Source: Nitrososphaerota archaeon
GTDB lineage: Archaea; Thermoproteota; Nitrososphaeria; Nitrososphaerales; Nitrosopumilaceae
Length of the DNA stretch: 64,000 bases
Direction of reading: 5' to 3'
NCBI GenBank assembly: GCA_013287585.1
Contig: JABDDN010000001.1
Coordinates: forward strand, 117,893 to 181,892
Of this stretch, positions 16,058 through 25,243 are shown one piece after another. The position numbers were made by a program, and so were the translations under genes. The notes under the pieces are model-generated. The model saw only the letters and a program-made list of their open reading frames with translations, ran no database searches and was not told the DNA's origin. Numbering within the stretch: the first letter of the stretch is position 1; every line of letters begins with the position of its first letter.

Positions 16058-18767
16058 TCTTTCCCTTACAGACAAATTCCGTTCTCTAGGTTTTGAAAAT
16101 TTAACTGATATTCAAAAAAAAGCAGTTCCAGTAGTATATCGAAAAATAGATTCATTGATAGTTGCTCCTACTGGCTCTGGTAAGACCGAATCTTCAGTGA
16201 TTCCAATTTTTACTCATCTTGCAAATTCAAAAAAAATTGGAAAAATAAAGGCATTATACATTACACCGCTTCGTGCACTAAATCGTGATGTCTTTCGAAG
16301 AATAATCAAATACGCAGAAAATGAAAATCTTACTATACAGATACGACATGGTGATACAACTCAAGCAATTAGAAAAAAAATAACAGAATCACCTCCGGAT
16401 GTTCTCATTACGACTCCTGAAACTATAATGATACTTTTAACACAACAGAAATTATTGAATGCTCTTTCGGAGCTTGAGTGGATAGTAATAGATGAAGTAC
16501 ATGAGCTTTTAGGAAATGAACGAGGATCTCAACTTTCTCTTAGTCTGGAAAGACTCCAGATTAATTCCAAGTTTCCAATAACTAGGGTAGGCCTATCTGC
16601 AACAATTGGAAATACTAATGAATCTGCCAAGTTTGTTGTTGGGACAAAGAGAAAATGCAAAATAATTCAAGATAATTCAATAAGAAAATATGATGTCGAA
16701 GTCAAATACATTGATGGAACCATAACTGATGTCGTAGATTTTATTGCTGAATATGTAGAAAAAAATCATCCTGACTCACCAGTTTTGCTTTTTACAAATA
16801 CACGTGGAGAATCAGAATATCTAGCTTCTATTCTAAAGGAGAGATCTACTTTAAGAATAGAACTACACCACGGATCACTGTCTCAGGAAGTTAGGGAAGA
16901 AACAGAGGAAACACTCAGACAAGGAAAACCTGGAATCGTAGTTTGTACTTCATCACTTGAACTTGGACTTGATATTGGGTCTGTTGAATTAGTAATTCAT
17001 TATGGATCTCCAAGACAAGTTTCAAAATTAATACAAAGAATAGGAAGAAGCAAACACAACAGGGATTCTTCTGCAAAGGGATTAATCGTAACCAATAATC
17101 CAGATGACGAATTTGAGACACGTGCAATACTTGATAGAGTGAAGGAAAAATCAATAGAAGATCAAATTATTCATGAAGGAGCACTGGATGTACTAGCTCA
17201 CCATCTAGTTGGCATGACGATGCAATTTGGAAGCGTTCCAGTGGATTTAGCAATGAAGATCATTATGCAAGCCTATTCTTTTAGGAATATAACAATAGAA
17301 GAACTCTTCTCAGTACTTGATATTTTGCATTCTAATTCGATCCTATTTTTTGATAAAGAAGAAATGGTTTTTAAGAAAAAGGGAAGGGCATTTCGATATT
17401 TTTTTGAAAATCTTTCTACCATACCTGACATTTTAAAATTTAAGGTCTTTGATACTGCAAGCAAGAAGATTATTGGAAGTTTAGATCAAAGATTTGTAGG
17501 AGATTATGGAGATCCTGGTAACGTTTTTGTCCTTAGAGGAATGCAATGGCGAATACTAAATGTTGACGAAAGTTCACTAAAAATTAATGTTGAACCCGTA
17601 AGTGCAGCAGGAATTAATGTACCTTATTGGGAAGGCGAAAGCATACCAGTTGACTATACCACAGCACGAAAAGTTGGTATCTTTAGGACTAAAACACAGA
17701 TGGCTTCACCTGTAATATCTAATAAAATAATTGAAAATCTTAAGCTAGGAATTATTCCGGATGAAAAAACCATAGTGGTAGAATCACTTAGAGCTCGTAA
17801 CACAATAGTTATGCATTCTTGTTTTGGAACAAAAATTAACTCGACTCTTTCCACACTTCTTTCTACAATGCTATCATCTAAGACAGGATATTTGGTAGAT
17901 TCTAGATCTGACGCATATAGAATTATGATGTCATCTACTGGCAGAATATTACAACTAGCTTTGTTGAATATACTTGAAGATGAGTTTGATTTGTCATTTA
18001 TTGTAGAGGCGTCACTTGCTGGTACACATAATGTGAATTGGCGTACTTGGTGTGTAGCTAAGAAATTTGGTATTGTAGGTCGTGGTTCTATTTATGATAG
18101 AAAATCTGCTAGGTTTCTTTATGAAAAATACTCAAAGACACCGCTTGCAAAAGAAGCGTTACGTGAGCTATTTCATGATAAATATGATTTAGAAAATACA
18201 TTAGAATTATTAAAGAAAATAAAAGCAGGAGATATTCAATTTCATTGGATTGAAGTAGAAAGCTTCTCTAAACTTGCAGAACCTATACTTGATCATACCA
18301 CAAAATATTATGCAGCTCCGGCAAACATTGACCAAGGAATTTTAGATCTTGTTAAGACTAGGCTATTGAAAACCAAACATAGACTTGTTTGTGTACGATG
18401 TGGAAAATGGGAAAGAGTAATGGAAACAAAAGAAGTAAAAGATTCACTTGCATGTCCTTATTGTAAATCTAGACAGATAACAGCTACATTTTTTTCTGAT
18501 TACGATCTATCTAAAATAATACAAAAGAAACATTCTGGTAAAAAAATTACTACAGATGAAAATCATAAGTTTGTACGTGCATGGAAAATTTCTTCTCTTA
18601 TTGAAAATTTCGGTAGAACTGCACTTGTTGTTCTTTCAGGATACGGTGTTGGTGCTGATACAGGTGCTCGTATTCTAAGAAATATGGTAGGCGAAGAACA
18701 ATTATACAAGCAAATCTACGAAGCAGAAAGACAATACGTCACAACTAGAGGTTTTTGGGATTCTTAA
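16008..18767 (+). CDS. Lhr-type superfamily 2 DNA/RNA helicase
   Basis: A 919-aa helicase. A Q-motif-like start (LGFENLTDIQKKAV) leads to motif I APTGSGKTESS (about 53-63), motif II DEVHEL, motif III SATIG and motif VI QRIGRSKHN. ERGSQLSLSLERL after DEVH and the long winged-helix C-terminal region place it in the Lhr family of repair helicases. A four-Cys zinc ribbon (CVRCG and CPYCK, about residues 794-820) follows. The 5' end overlaps a 41-aa frame by 50 bp, so the true start could lie slightly downstream. The stop overlaps the convergent RPA gene by 4 bp. Confidence 0.92.
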   Translation: MNELEQDRVKNQNQLADLSLTDKFRSLGFENLTDIQKKAVPVVYRKIDSLIVAPTGSGKTESSVIPIFTHLANSKKIGKIKALYITPLRALNRDVFRRIIKYAENENLTIQIRHGDTTQAIRKKITESPPDVLITTPETIMILLTQQKLLNALSELEWIVIDEVHELLGNERGSQLSLSLERLQINSKFPITRVGLSATIGNTNESAKFVVGTKRKCKIIQDNSIRKYDVEVKYIDGTITDVVDFIAEYVEKNHPDSPVLLFTNTRGESEYLASILKERSTLRIELHHGSLSQEVREETEETLRQGKPGIVVCTSSLELGLDIGSVELVIHYGSPRQVSKLIQRIGRSKHNRDSSAKGLIVTNNPDDEFETRAILDRVKEKSIEDQIIHEGALDVLAHHLVGMTMQFGSVPVDLAMKIIMQAYSFRNITIEELFSVLDILHSNSILFFDKEEMVFKKKGRAFRYFFENLSTIPDILKFKVFDTASKKIIGSLDQRFVGDYGDPGNVFVLRGMQWRILNVDESSLKINVEPVSAAGINVPYWEGESIPVDYTTARKVGIFRTKTQMASPVISNKIIENLKLGIIPDEKTIVVESLRARNTIVMHSCFGTKINSTLSTLLSTMLSSKTGYLVDSRSDAYRIMMSSTGRILQLALLNILEDEFDLSFIVEASLAGTHNVNWRTWCVAKKFGIVGRGSIYDRKSARFLYEKYSKTPLAKEALRELFHDKYDLENTLELLKKIKAGDIQFHWIEVESFSKLAEPILDHTTKYYAAPANIDQGILDLVKTRLLKTKHRLVCVRCGKWERVMETKEVKDSLACPYCKSRQITATFFSDYDLSKIIQKKHSGKKITTDENHKFVRAWKISSLIENFGRTALVVLSGYGVGADTGARILRNMVGEEQLYKQIYEAERQYVTTRGFWDS

Positions 18768-20161
18768 TTTTTCTTTATAATGCCTGAAAATGGAGTCAAA
18801 AAGAGTTCAGTTCTGCCTTCCAAACCAGCTTTTGCAGTTACACCTGTTACTGTGATTATCTCGCCTTGGGAAAACTGGTCTAGTAATCTGGCTTGGTTTC
18901 TCCAACCTTTCAACCATATTTGTCCAGTATCATCTTCAATAAACATCTCTGAGAGAGATACTAATTCACCTGTTTTTGTTTGAATTTCACGTCTTTCTGG
19001 ATTCTTTAGAATAATGGATTCGATACAATAGATACTATCACTTGGCTTAAGATCTCTAATTTTAGTTCTTATCTCTGAAATGGTTGGCATTCTATCATCA
19101 TCTATTTTTCTGATAAATGAATCTCCTTCTAATGTTACTGAATTTCCATATACTTTGGTTGGCATGCATTCTATTACGTCGCCAACTTTAAGATCTTTGG
19201 AAACTCCGGTTGAATCTACAATGTTTAAAATTTTCTTATTTTGTTCCATTCCTAAAATCATCATATTTCCAGAATCATTTTTTGTCATAGATAAAATTCT
19301 GATAATTATTGGTTGAATCTCTTTTGTACCTTCGATTTCAATTACTGTGCCTTCATCACCGTGCAGTTCTAATCCCTGTTGTCCCATCTTGGTTCTAACT
19401 CCAATGAGTCTAGTCTTTGCGCCAGTTGTAATCATTTTTGGGAGAGATTTTTCATCAGTATTCCATAGTACAACACGTGCATATGTTCCGTCTTTTCCTT
19501 TGATTCGTAAGTGGAGTGCTTTGCCTGGTTGACCTTTAAAGTTTGTAAATTCAGAAATTCTAACATTACCATCTAGAATACCTGAAACTACCAAGTTTTG
19601 CTGGTTTTCTTTTATTGTACTAACATCATCAGTAATTGAATCAAGAGATGGAATATCATTTTGCACATCACCTGTCTCAATATTTGAATTGGAACCGACA
19701 TTGATTATGGGATTGCCAGTCATGTCAGATTTTACATAAGCTTTGATTATCTTTACTAAATCACCAGGTTTGAGGTTTTCTATTCCTGGAAGGCTTGCTT
19801 TCTCATCCCATAACTTGACTTTTGCTCTTGAATCTGCATCATAAACCGTCATAGTTCTAAGGAGAAACTGAGAGCCGTCTTTTCTAGAAAACTGTTTAGC
19901 TGGATAAACATTCATCACTCTTGTTTGAAGTGTAATTTCTTTTGCTCCCACGTATAGATCCTTAAGACCCATCTCAACTTTCAATTGCTCGTTTAAGGAC
20001 ACTCCAAGATCTGATGCTATGAGAAAGAGAGCTCCTTGATCTGTCAGATATCCTGCCCCGATCTTTTCTTTCTTTTTTTCAATCATTTCCTGTATGTCTG
20101 ATCTAGAAAGATCAGGTTTTTGTTCTAGAAGTTTGTTTAAGAGAGACTCAAATTCGGACAA
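18764..20161 (-). CDS. RPA-like single-stranded DNA-binding protein (OB folds)
   Basis: A 465-aa protein that begins with a helical segment (about 1-60) followed by at least three OB-fold units: about 70-170 (YVGAKEITLQTRVMNVYPAKQF, with AKVKLWDE), about 190-280 (RVVLWNTDEKSLP) and about 365-460 (GQIWLKGWRNQARL). The xxVxLW strand motif is typical of RPA70-like archaeal SSBs. No zinc finger is visible. It would coat ssDNA in replication and repair, and its tail-to-tail neighbour is the Lhr helicase. The start is ATG or an alternative codon at 20161, 75 bp from the divergent ABC transporter. Confidence 0.88.
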   Translation of the reverse strand: MSEFESLLNKLLEQKPDLSRSDIQEMIEKKKEKIGAGYLTDQGALFLIASDLGVSLNEQLKVEMGLKDLYVGAKEITLQTRVMNVYPAKQFSRKDGSQFLLRTMTVYDADSRAKVKLWDEKASLPGIENLKPGDLVKIIKAYVKSDMTGNPIINVGSNSNIETGDVQNDIPSLDSITDDVSTIKENQQNLVVSGILDGNVRISEFTNFKGQPGKALHLRIKGKDGTYARVVLWNTDEKSLPKMITTGAKTRLIGVRTKMGQQGLELHGDEGTVIEIEGTKEIQPIIIRILSMTKNDSGNMMILGMEQNKKILNIVDSTGVSKDLKVGDVIECMPTKVYGNSVTLEGDSFIRKIDDDRMPTISEIRTKIRDLKPSDSIYCIESIILKNPERREIQTKTGELVSLSEMFIEDDTGQIWLKGWRNQARLLDQFSQGEIITVTGVTAKAGLEGRTELFLTPFSGIIKKN

Positions 20162-20236
20162 GTTACTGTGTGTTAGAAAGTATGTATTAATAAAAATTTC
20201 ATTAGCTAAATTAGTGGGAGAATAAAATATTCTTTA

Positions 20237-21178
20237 ATGCCCTGTATTGTGACAAATTCGCTCTCTAAATCATATGGATCAATTGTGGCAGTAGATGGAA
20301 TCGATCTTTCTGTGAACTCTGGTAAAATTTTTGGCTTTTTGGGACCAAACGGTGCTGGAAAAACCACTACAATCAAACTACTTACAACTCTGATCGCACC
20401 AACAAGTGGGACTATTAATATTCTTGGAATGGATGCAATCCGACGTCCTCTTGATGTACGAAAAAAGATAGGTGTTGTTTTACAACAACCAAGTTATGAA
20501 CCAACATTAAGCGTAGAAAAATCACTGGAAAAATATGGTATGATGTGGAATGTTGAGAGAAAGACAAGAAAAGATAGAGTAGAGGAACTTCTCTCTGCTT
20601 TTGATCTAGAAGAAATAAGAAAGATAAAAAACGATGATCTTTCAATTGGTCAAAGAAGAAGAGTCCAAGTTGCGCGTGAGTTTATGCATGATATGGAACT
20701 TTTGTTTCTTGATGAACCCACAGTGGGATTAGATCCATCTGCTAGACGTGGATTGCTTGATTTTATTAAAAAGAAAGTTAAAGAAGGTCTTACAATATTT
20801 TTCACAACTCATATACTAAATGAAGCTGAATATCTGTGTGATGAGGTTGCTATTATTAACAAAGGAAAAATAATTGCAATAGACACTCCTAATGAACTAA
20901 AAAATAAATTCGGTAGAGAAAAAACAATTAAAATCCGTATACCTGAAACAAAAAAAGATGTACAAGGTCTTTTAATTGACGTAAAAGACTATGAAATTGA
21001 TTTTAATTCTGGAACAAATATAACAATTCGATCAAACGATTCTGAGGAAGTATTATTAAAAATTCTACAAATCTTAACGGCAAACAATATTTCCATAGAG
21101 AATTTATCTGTAATGCCTACAACTCTTGAAGAAATATTTCTTACAGTGGTGAAAAATTCTAATGCATCCAGTAATTAG
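20237..21178 (+). CDS. ABC transporter ATP-binding protein (DrrA-like exporter)
   Basis: A 313-aa ATPase with Walker A GPNGAGKTTT (about residues 35-44), Q-loop VLQQPSYEP, signature LSIGQRRRVQ, Walker B LLFLDEPTVGLDP and the switch His in FFTTHIL. The C-terminal extension resembles DrrA/NodI exporters. It overlaps the permease gene by 17 bp, so the two form a two-gene exporter. The substrate is not predictable; lipids, drugs or glycans are possible. Confidence 0.92.
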   Translation: MPCIVTNSLSKSYGSIVAVDGIDLSVNSGKIFGFLGPNGAGKTTTIKLLTTLIAPTSGTINILGMDAIRRPLDVRKKIGVVLQQPSYEPTLSVEKSLEKYGMMWNVERKTRKDRVEELLSAFDLEEIRKIKNDDLSIGQRRRVQVAREFMHDMELLFLDEPTVGLDPSARRGLLDFIKKKVKEGLTIFFTTHILNEAEYLCDEVAIINKGKIIAIDTPNELKNKFGREKTIKIRIPETKKDVQGLLIDVKDYEIDFNSGTNITIRSNDSEEVLLKILQILTANNISIENLSVMPTTLEEIFLTVVKNSNASSN

Positions 21179-21923
21179 ATTAGTAAACAGAAATCTCACT
21201 ATTTCTCTTAACAAGGGTTTTTTGATCTGGCAGATTGTTTTCCCTCTGATCTATATTTTTGTAGCTGGTTTTGCTTATACAGCTTTGATTCATTCAGTTC
21301 CATTTGGAAACAAATCTCTAGACTATCCAGCATTCATAGCTTCAGGTATGATTGGCTTTAACATAATGAATAGTACTCTCATATCAGGAATTATTATTTG
21401 GAATGACAGGAGACATGGAATGTTTGAGCAAATTCTTGTCGGACCGTTCACCAGATCTCATTACATCTTAAGTAACATTTACACAATTGGTATTGTTGGT
21501 TTGATAAGTGCAGCTCTTATCACTGCTGTTGGATATCCACTCTTCTTCAAATCTGTTGAATTTAACTTCTATACTATACCACTTGTAGTTTTTGCTTCAG
21601 TTACTGGTTCTATCCTTTTTGGCTCTATAGCATCTATAATTTCTACTAGACTACAATCCAGTGAAGGATTCAATGTTGTTATTAATACCGCTTTTCTTTT
21701 TTTTGCATTCGTAAGTACGGCATTTTATCCTGCACAAGGAGCACCAGAACCACTTTCAACTGCATTTTATCTTAATCCACTTACATATCTTGTAGATGTT
21801 GTAAGAGCAGGAATGTTTGGAAATTTTAGTACTTTTGTTGGAATTGAGATGATTGTTCTAGTTGTTGTAGCTTTGATTTTATTTACAATATCTACTAAAC
21901 TTCTTTCCAAACTTGAAATATAA
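21162..21923 (+). CDS. ABC-2 type transporter permease
   Basis: A 253-aa protein with about six hydrophobic segments and the ABC-2 membrane domain pattern, including NDRRHGMFEQILVGP in the coupling region and LNPLTYLVDVVRAGMFG before the last membrane span. It pairs with the ATPase at 20237 through a 17-bp overlap and would form the membrane half of the exporter. Confidence 0.9.
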   Translation: MHPVIRLVNRNLTISLNKGFLIWQIVFPLIYIFVAGFAYTALIHSVPFGNKSLDYPAFIASGMIGFNIMNSTLISGIIIWNDRRHGMFEQILVGPFTRSHYILSNIYTIGIVGLISAALITAVGYPLFFKSVEFNFYTIPLVVFASVTGSILFGSIASIISTRLQSSEGFNVVINTAFLFFAFVSTAFYPAQGAPEPLSTAFYLNPLTYLVDVVRAGMFGNFSTFVGIEMIVLVVVALILFTISTKLLSKLEI

Positions 21924-21970
21924 TTAAAAACATAATGTAGTTTAAATTCCAATAACTAGTAATTTGTTTA

Positions 21971-22207
21971 ATGGAAATAAGGAAAAGAAGCAGCCTCTGG
22001 TTTCTCTTACCTATTCTCTTTAATATTATAGGAGGAGTCATTGCTTATTTTATAATAAAAGACGATGATCCAAGTAAGGCAAAAAATTGTTTGTGGCTTG
22101 GCATAATATTATCTGCAATTTCCATTGCAATTTTTTTGATTCCTTTGTTGATTGGGATATCATTATTGCCACACTGGCGACTTGTTCCAACAGGACCTTA
22201 CATGTAG
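21971..22207 (+). CDS. Small two-pass membrane protein
   Basis: A 78-aa protein with two hydrophobic segments (about residues 9-29 and 41-68) separated by the charged loop KDDDPSKAKNC, and a basic N-terminus. The plan matches small membrane proteins common in Nitrososphaerota with no assigned function. The start is ATG at 21971, with AT-rich sequence before it. It ends 19 bp before the convergent tRNA-Gln gene. Confidence 0.65.
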   Translation: MEIRKRSSLWFLLPILFNIIGGVIAYFIIKDDDPSKAKNCLWLGIILSAISIAIFLIPLLIGISLLPHWRLVPTGPYM

Positions 22208-22226
22208 TAATTTTGAAAATAAAAAA

Positions 22227-22316
22227 TAGCCCGGCCCAGATTCGAACTGGGGTCAAGGGCTCCAAAGGCCCCTATGCTTGACCGCTACACTCGGTGGATT
22301 TCTCCTCTACCGGGCT
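22227..22316 (-). tRNA. tRNA-Gln (UUG) with a 17-nt non-canonical intron in the D-arm
   Basis: On the minus strand the 90-nt gene has a 7-bp acceptor stem (AGCCCGG/CCGGGCT), an anticodon arm GGGGC-CUUUGGA-GCCCU giving anticodon UUG, and a T-arm CCCAG-UUCGAAU-CUGGG. Discriminator A follows and no CCA is encoded. The D-arm only folds properly (GUGU/GCAU, loop with GG) if 17 nt after position 10 are removed, leaving a 73-nt tRNA. The extra bases can form a bulge-helix-bulge. As in most archaea, this tRNA would be charged with Glu and amidated by GatDE, present at 29303-32529. Confidence 0.93.
22290..22306 (-). other. Predicted tRNA intron with BHB splice motif
   Basis: The 17-nt intron lies between mature positions 10 and 11. 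The exon CGGU pairs with intron ACCG to make the 4-bp central helix. Three-nt bulges AGA and AGU flank it, and cleavage after the second base of each bulge gives exactly the phase that restores the D-stem. Inside, GGA-GAAA-UCC makes the intron hairpin. The outer exon helix is weak, so this is a relaxed motif. Confidence 0.82.
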
Positions 22317-22345
22317 TCCGGGCGTTGAATCTTCCATTAAGTTCC

Positions 22346-22352
22346 CTTATAT
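22346..22352 (-). promoter_or_regulatory. TATA box for tRNA-Gln
   Basis: ATATAAG on the minus strand is centred about 33 bp upstream of tRNA position 1. The tRNA would start a few bases after transcription begins, a common archaeal arrangement. Confidence 0.5.
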
Positions 22353-22412
22353 GTTATTCAGTACATTGTTTAAGTTTAGAATGATTTTCTGAAGGTTGTT
22401 TGTACTTGAATG

Positions 22413-23450
22413 CTATTGAATGGTTCTAATTGCAGTAAGAAGTTTAGAAATAGGATCTTCCATTGAATTTAATATTGTTTTTGCTTTTTTTCTAAGATTT
22501 TGATTGTCAGATTTTAAAATTTTCTTAATTAATTTTATAATTATTTTTGGATTTTTTTGTCTTCTTACTAGACCGATTCTCACAAGATATTTCTCTATAT
22601 GGTTAGGAACAGCATCATAAGAAATTGTTGGAATTCCCATTAATGCAGCTTCAGCAGTCATCGTGCCTCCAGAACCTATGAAAACATCAGTAAATCTAAG
22701 AAGCGCTTTACCATCTATTACCTTGTCCATTACTATTATTTTGTTCCCAAATTCTTTTTTGAGCTGATTTATGTGTGGTAAATATCTGCCTAAGACAACT
22801 ATATTACAATTTGAGAATTCTTTTGCAATTTCATTTATAATATTTGTACTAGGGTTTTTTCTATTCTTAATGTATGCAGCTTGGGATTCTTCAACTCTTA
22901 CAAGAATAGTCTTTTTGTCCTTGAGATGAAAATTATTCTTTGAATAATTTTTTGATTTCTGTTTTACTATTAATGCAGCATCTATCGATCTATAATGTAT
23001 GATGTCTTTTTCTGTAATTCCATATCTGACAAATTCCTTTTTTGGAATTATCCATGGAATTAGAAGTTTTTGTACAAATGGTACAGAAAGTCTCATAACT
23101 GCCTCTGCATGGGGTGAATCAGAAAAGGCAATGTGTTTGATACCTGCTCCAAAAGAAATCCTTGCTGCTTCTGGTGAACAGAAGCTAATAGTTAGATCTG
23201 GAGCGAATTTTCCTACTATTTGTGATAAATGTAGTGTTCGTTCAAGACTGGCCTTTAATTTCCCAGATTTATTCGATCCGCCATGTTTTCCAACTAATAC
23301 AATCTTTACGTTTCTAACTTTGGCAAGCTCTACAACCTCGTAATAGTTCCTAGAAGTACATAGAATCTGATTATTTTTACGTAATTTTTCGATCATAGGC
23401 TCAAAAAACAAAAGTTGTTTTGGAGTAAGTATATCAAACCAGATTTTCAA
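22413..23450 (-). CDS. DUF354 family protein, glycosyltransferase-like
   Basis: About 345 aa of the DUF354 family, whose members have a GT-B-like fold related to UDP-GlcNAc 2-epimerases and glycosyltransferases. The N-terminus MKIWFDILTPKQLLFFEPM is the family's usual start and favours TTG at 23450 over the ATG 24 bp upstream. The C-terminal part has FIGSGGTMTAEAALMGIPTISY, the typical nucleotide-sugar site of GT-B folds. The acceptor is unknown. It is about 21 kb from the glycan locus and divergent from the Rossmann protein at 23495. Confidence 0.82.
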   Translation of the reverse strand: MKIWFDILTPKQLLFFEPMIEKLRKNNQILCTSRNYYEVVELAKVRNVKIVLVGKHGGSNKSGKLKASLERTLHLSQIVGKFAPDLTISFCSPEAARISFGAGIKHIAFSDSPHAEAVMRLSVPFVQKLLIPWIIPKKEFVRYGITEKDIIHYRSIDAALIVKQKSKNYSKNNFHLKDKKTILVRVEESQAAYIKNRKNPSTNIINEIAKEFSNCNIVVLGRYLPHINQLKKEFGNKIIVMDKVIDGKALLRFTDVFIGSGGTMTAEAALMGIPTISYDAVPNHIEKYLVRIGLVRRQKNPKIIIKLIKKILKSDNQNLRKKAKTILNSMEDPISKLLTAIRTIQ

Positions 23451-23494
23451 ACATTTTTGATAGAATTTCAGCATGGAAAAAGTTTTTCTTAGCC

Positions 23495-24652
23495 TTGTCT
23501 CCTAGCTCCAATGATTTGGTAGCTACAAAAGTTGTTGTTTATGGTCTTAGTACTGAGGGCTATTCTATTGCGTGTCAAATGGCAATTAAAGGCGCAGACG
23601 TCTTTATTGTCGATGAATCTGCTCATATGGCTATTTCTCTAAAATCGGAGATTGCAAAGACCTATCCTGATGTCACTTCCTTAAAAGAGGACGAACCGTT
23701 ACTTGGAGTAGAACCAATCGACGTTGCAATTTCTCATTCAGAGTACCTCTTTTTTGCACCAAGGATCAGAAAAACTGGGCAAGAAACAAAAATGGAGATT
23801 CACTCTAAATTCAAAGATGCTACTAGTGCAATGAAGAAAGGAGGTTCTGTCATTTATAACCTTCCTACAGGAATTGGAGGTAATAATGAAACCATATCAC
23901 TTTTAGAACATGTAACAGGTCTTGAGATGGGTAAAGGTATTTCATATTTTTATTATCCACTTGGCGCAAAAAACCAAACTCCTGAAATTATTGGTTCTTT
24001 TAATGGTAAAGTCGATGACAAACTTGCAAAGCTACTTGCTATTGATAAAAAAGAAAAAAAGTTTGTAGCGATTTCTTCATCAGAGCTTTTTCATGCAATA
24101 AAAATTCTTTCTCAGTTTTCTGGTTTGTCAAGTATACTTGAAGTATGTAAATTTGCTCAGGAACCGACAACAAGAGCAGATCTCATGTTCACTGAATTCA
24201 AAGATCTCTTTTTAGATGATATGACAAATGGACTTTATGATTTGAGATCACTTGGAACCTCAATTGAAGGAGCAGGTACTATGATGTATTTAGTTAACGG
24301 AAGTATAAAGGGTATTGAAGGTTATGTTAAGAGACTCATAGACGAAATTCGTTCTACACTTAAAAAAAATGAACTCAAAGCAAGCAGAACTCGAGTGACT
24401 ATTCTTTGGACACTTGATTCCTATGAAATGCGTGGTGATAAAGTAGACATGCTAAATTCACTTGTTACCAAGTTACGTGATTATATTGGGGACGTAGAAA
24501 TTCATCAAGGCCCTACCTTTGATTTATTTCATAGTGATAAAACAACAATTGTTGTAGCATGTTCAAAATCAGATTATGAGAAAATTAGTAAGAACAATAA
24601 AGACTCTGATATCATAATCATAAAAACAAATCCATTGTGTGAGATCCTGTAA
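23495..24652 (+). CDS. UDP-glucose dehydrogenase-like Rossmann protein of unknown function
   Basis: A 385-aa protein whose N-terminal half follows the nucleotide-sugar dehydrogenase plan: VVVYGLSTEGYSIA (GxSxxG dinucleotide site, near residue 13), VFIVDE at beta-2, and GGSVIYNLPTGIGGNNETI where dehydrogenases have the PPGTTE region. No GxGGxC catalytic cysteine motif is present, so classical UDP-sugar oxidation is unlikely. The C-terminal half (about 280-385) is not recognised. The start is TTG at 23495. It precedes grpE by 36 bp and may be co-transcribed with the chaperone genes. Confidence 0.55.
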   Translation: MSPSSNDLVATKVVVYGLSTEGYSIACQMAIKGADVFIVDESAHMAISLKSEIAKTYPDVTSLKEDEPLLGVEPIDVAISHSEYLFFAPRIRKTGQETKMEIHSKFKDATSAMKKGGSVIYNLPTGIGGNNETISLLEHVTGLEMGKGISYFYYPLGAKNQTPEIIGSFNGKVDDKLAKLLAIDKKEKKFVAISSSELFHAIKILSQFSGLSSILEVCKFAQEPTTRADLMFTEFKDLFLDDMTNGLYDLRSLGTSIEGAGTMMYLVNGSIKGIEGYVKRLIDEIRSTLKKNELKASRTRVTILWTLDSYEMRGDKVDMLNSLVTKLRDYIGDVEIHQGPTFDLFHSDKTTIVVACSKSDYEKISKNNKDSDIIIIKTNPLCEIL

Positions 24653-24688
24653 TAAGAGTAAAATTAGACGAATTTTAATGGATTTAGT

Positions 24689-25225
24689 TTGTCTGAAGAA
24701 AGCGATGAAAAAATTGAAGTAGAAACTGATGGTATATCTGGTGACTATACATCACAAGAAAAAATTATTGACGAGTTAAAAATACAACTCAAACAAGAGC
24801 AAGAAAAAGCAGCATCTTATGAGAAAAAACTACAGTATCTTCTGGCTGATTTCGAAAACCTGAAAAAAAGAACAGAATTGGACGTTCAAAGTAAAGTAAA
24901 CTCTGCTTTAGATTCAATGATGTTAAAATTTCTATTAATATACGATGATTTTATCAGAGCAAAAGATGCACTTGTCAAGCAAAAAATAAACACTGATGGG
25001 CTATCTGCCATTCTAAAAAACATGGACTCATTTTTGTCAGAAAATGATATAACTCCTATCGAGGCAATCGGAGAAATTTTCGATCCTCAATTACATGAGG
25101 CAATATCTGTAAAAGAAGATCCATCACTTGATGACAACACAATTACTGCAGAGATTCGCAAGGGATATATTTTACAAAATAGAATTATTAGACCTAGTTT
25201 AGTAGAAATATCAAAAAAAACATAA
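24689..25225 (+). CDS. grpE: Nucleotide exchange factor GrpE
   Basis: A 178-aa protein with an acidic N-terminus, a long coiled coil (about 25-80, including QYLLADFENLKKR) and a C-terminal beta domain (EAIGEIFDPQLHEAIS, GYILQNRIIRPSLVEIS). This is the classical GrpE pattern. It releases ADP from DnaK. The start is TTG at 24689. It begins the grpE-dnaK-dnaJ cluster; this chaperone system is bacterial in origin and patchy in Archaea. Confidence 0.95.
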   Translation: MSEESDEKIEVETDGISGDYTSQEKIIDELKIQLKQEQEKAASYEKKLQYLLADFENLKKRTELDVQSKVNSALDSMMLKFLLIYDDFIRAKDALVKQKINTDGLSAILKNMDSFLSENDITPIEAIGEIFDPQLHEAISVKEDPSLDDNTITAEIRKGYILQNRIIRPSLVEISKKT

Positions 25226-25243
25226 TAGAATTGTGATAATAAT

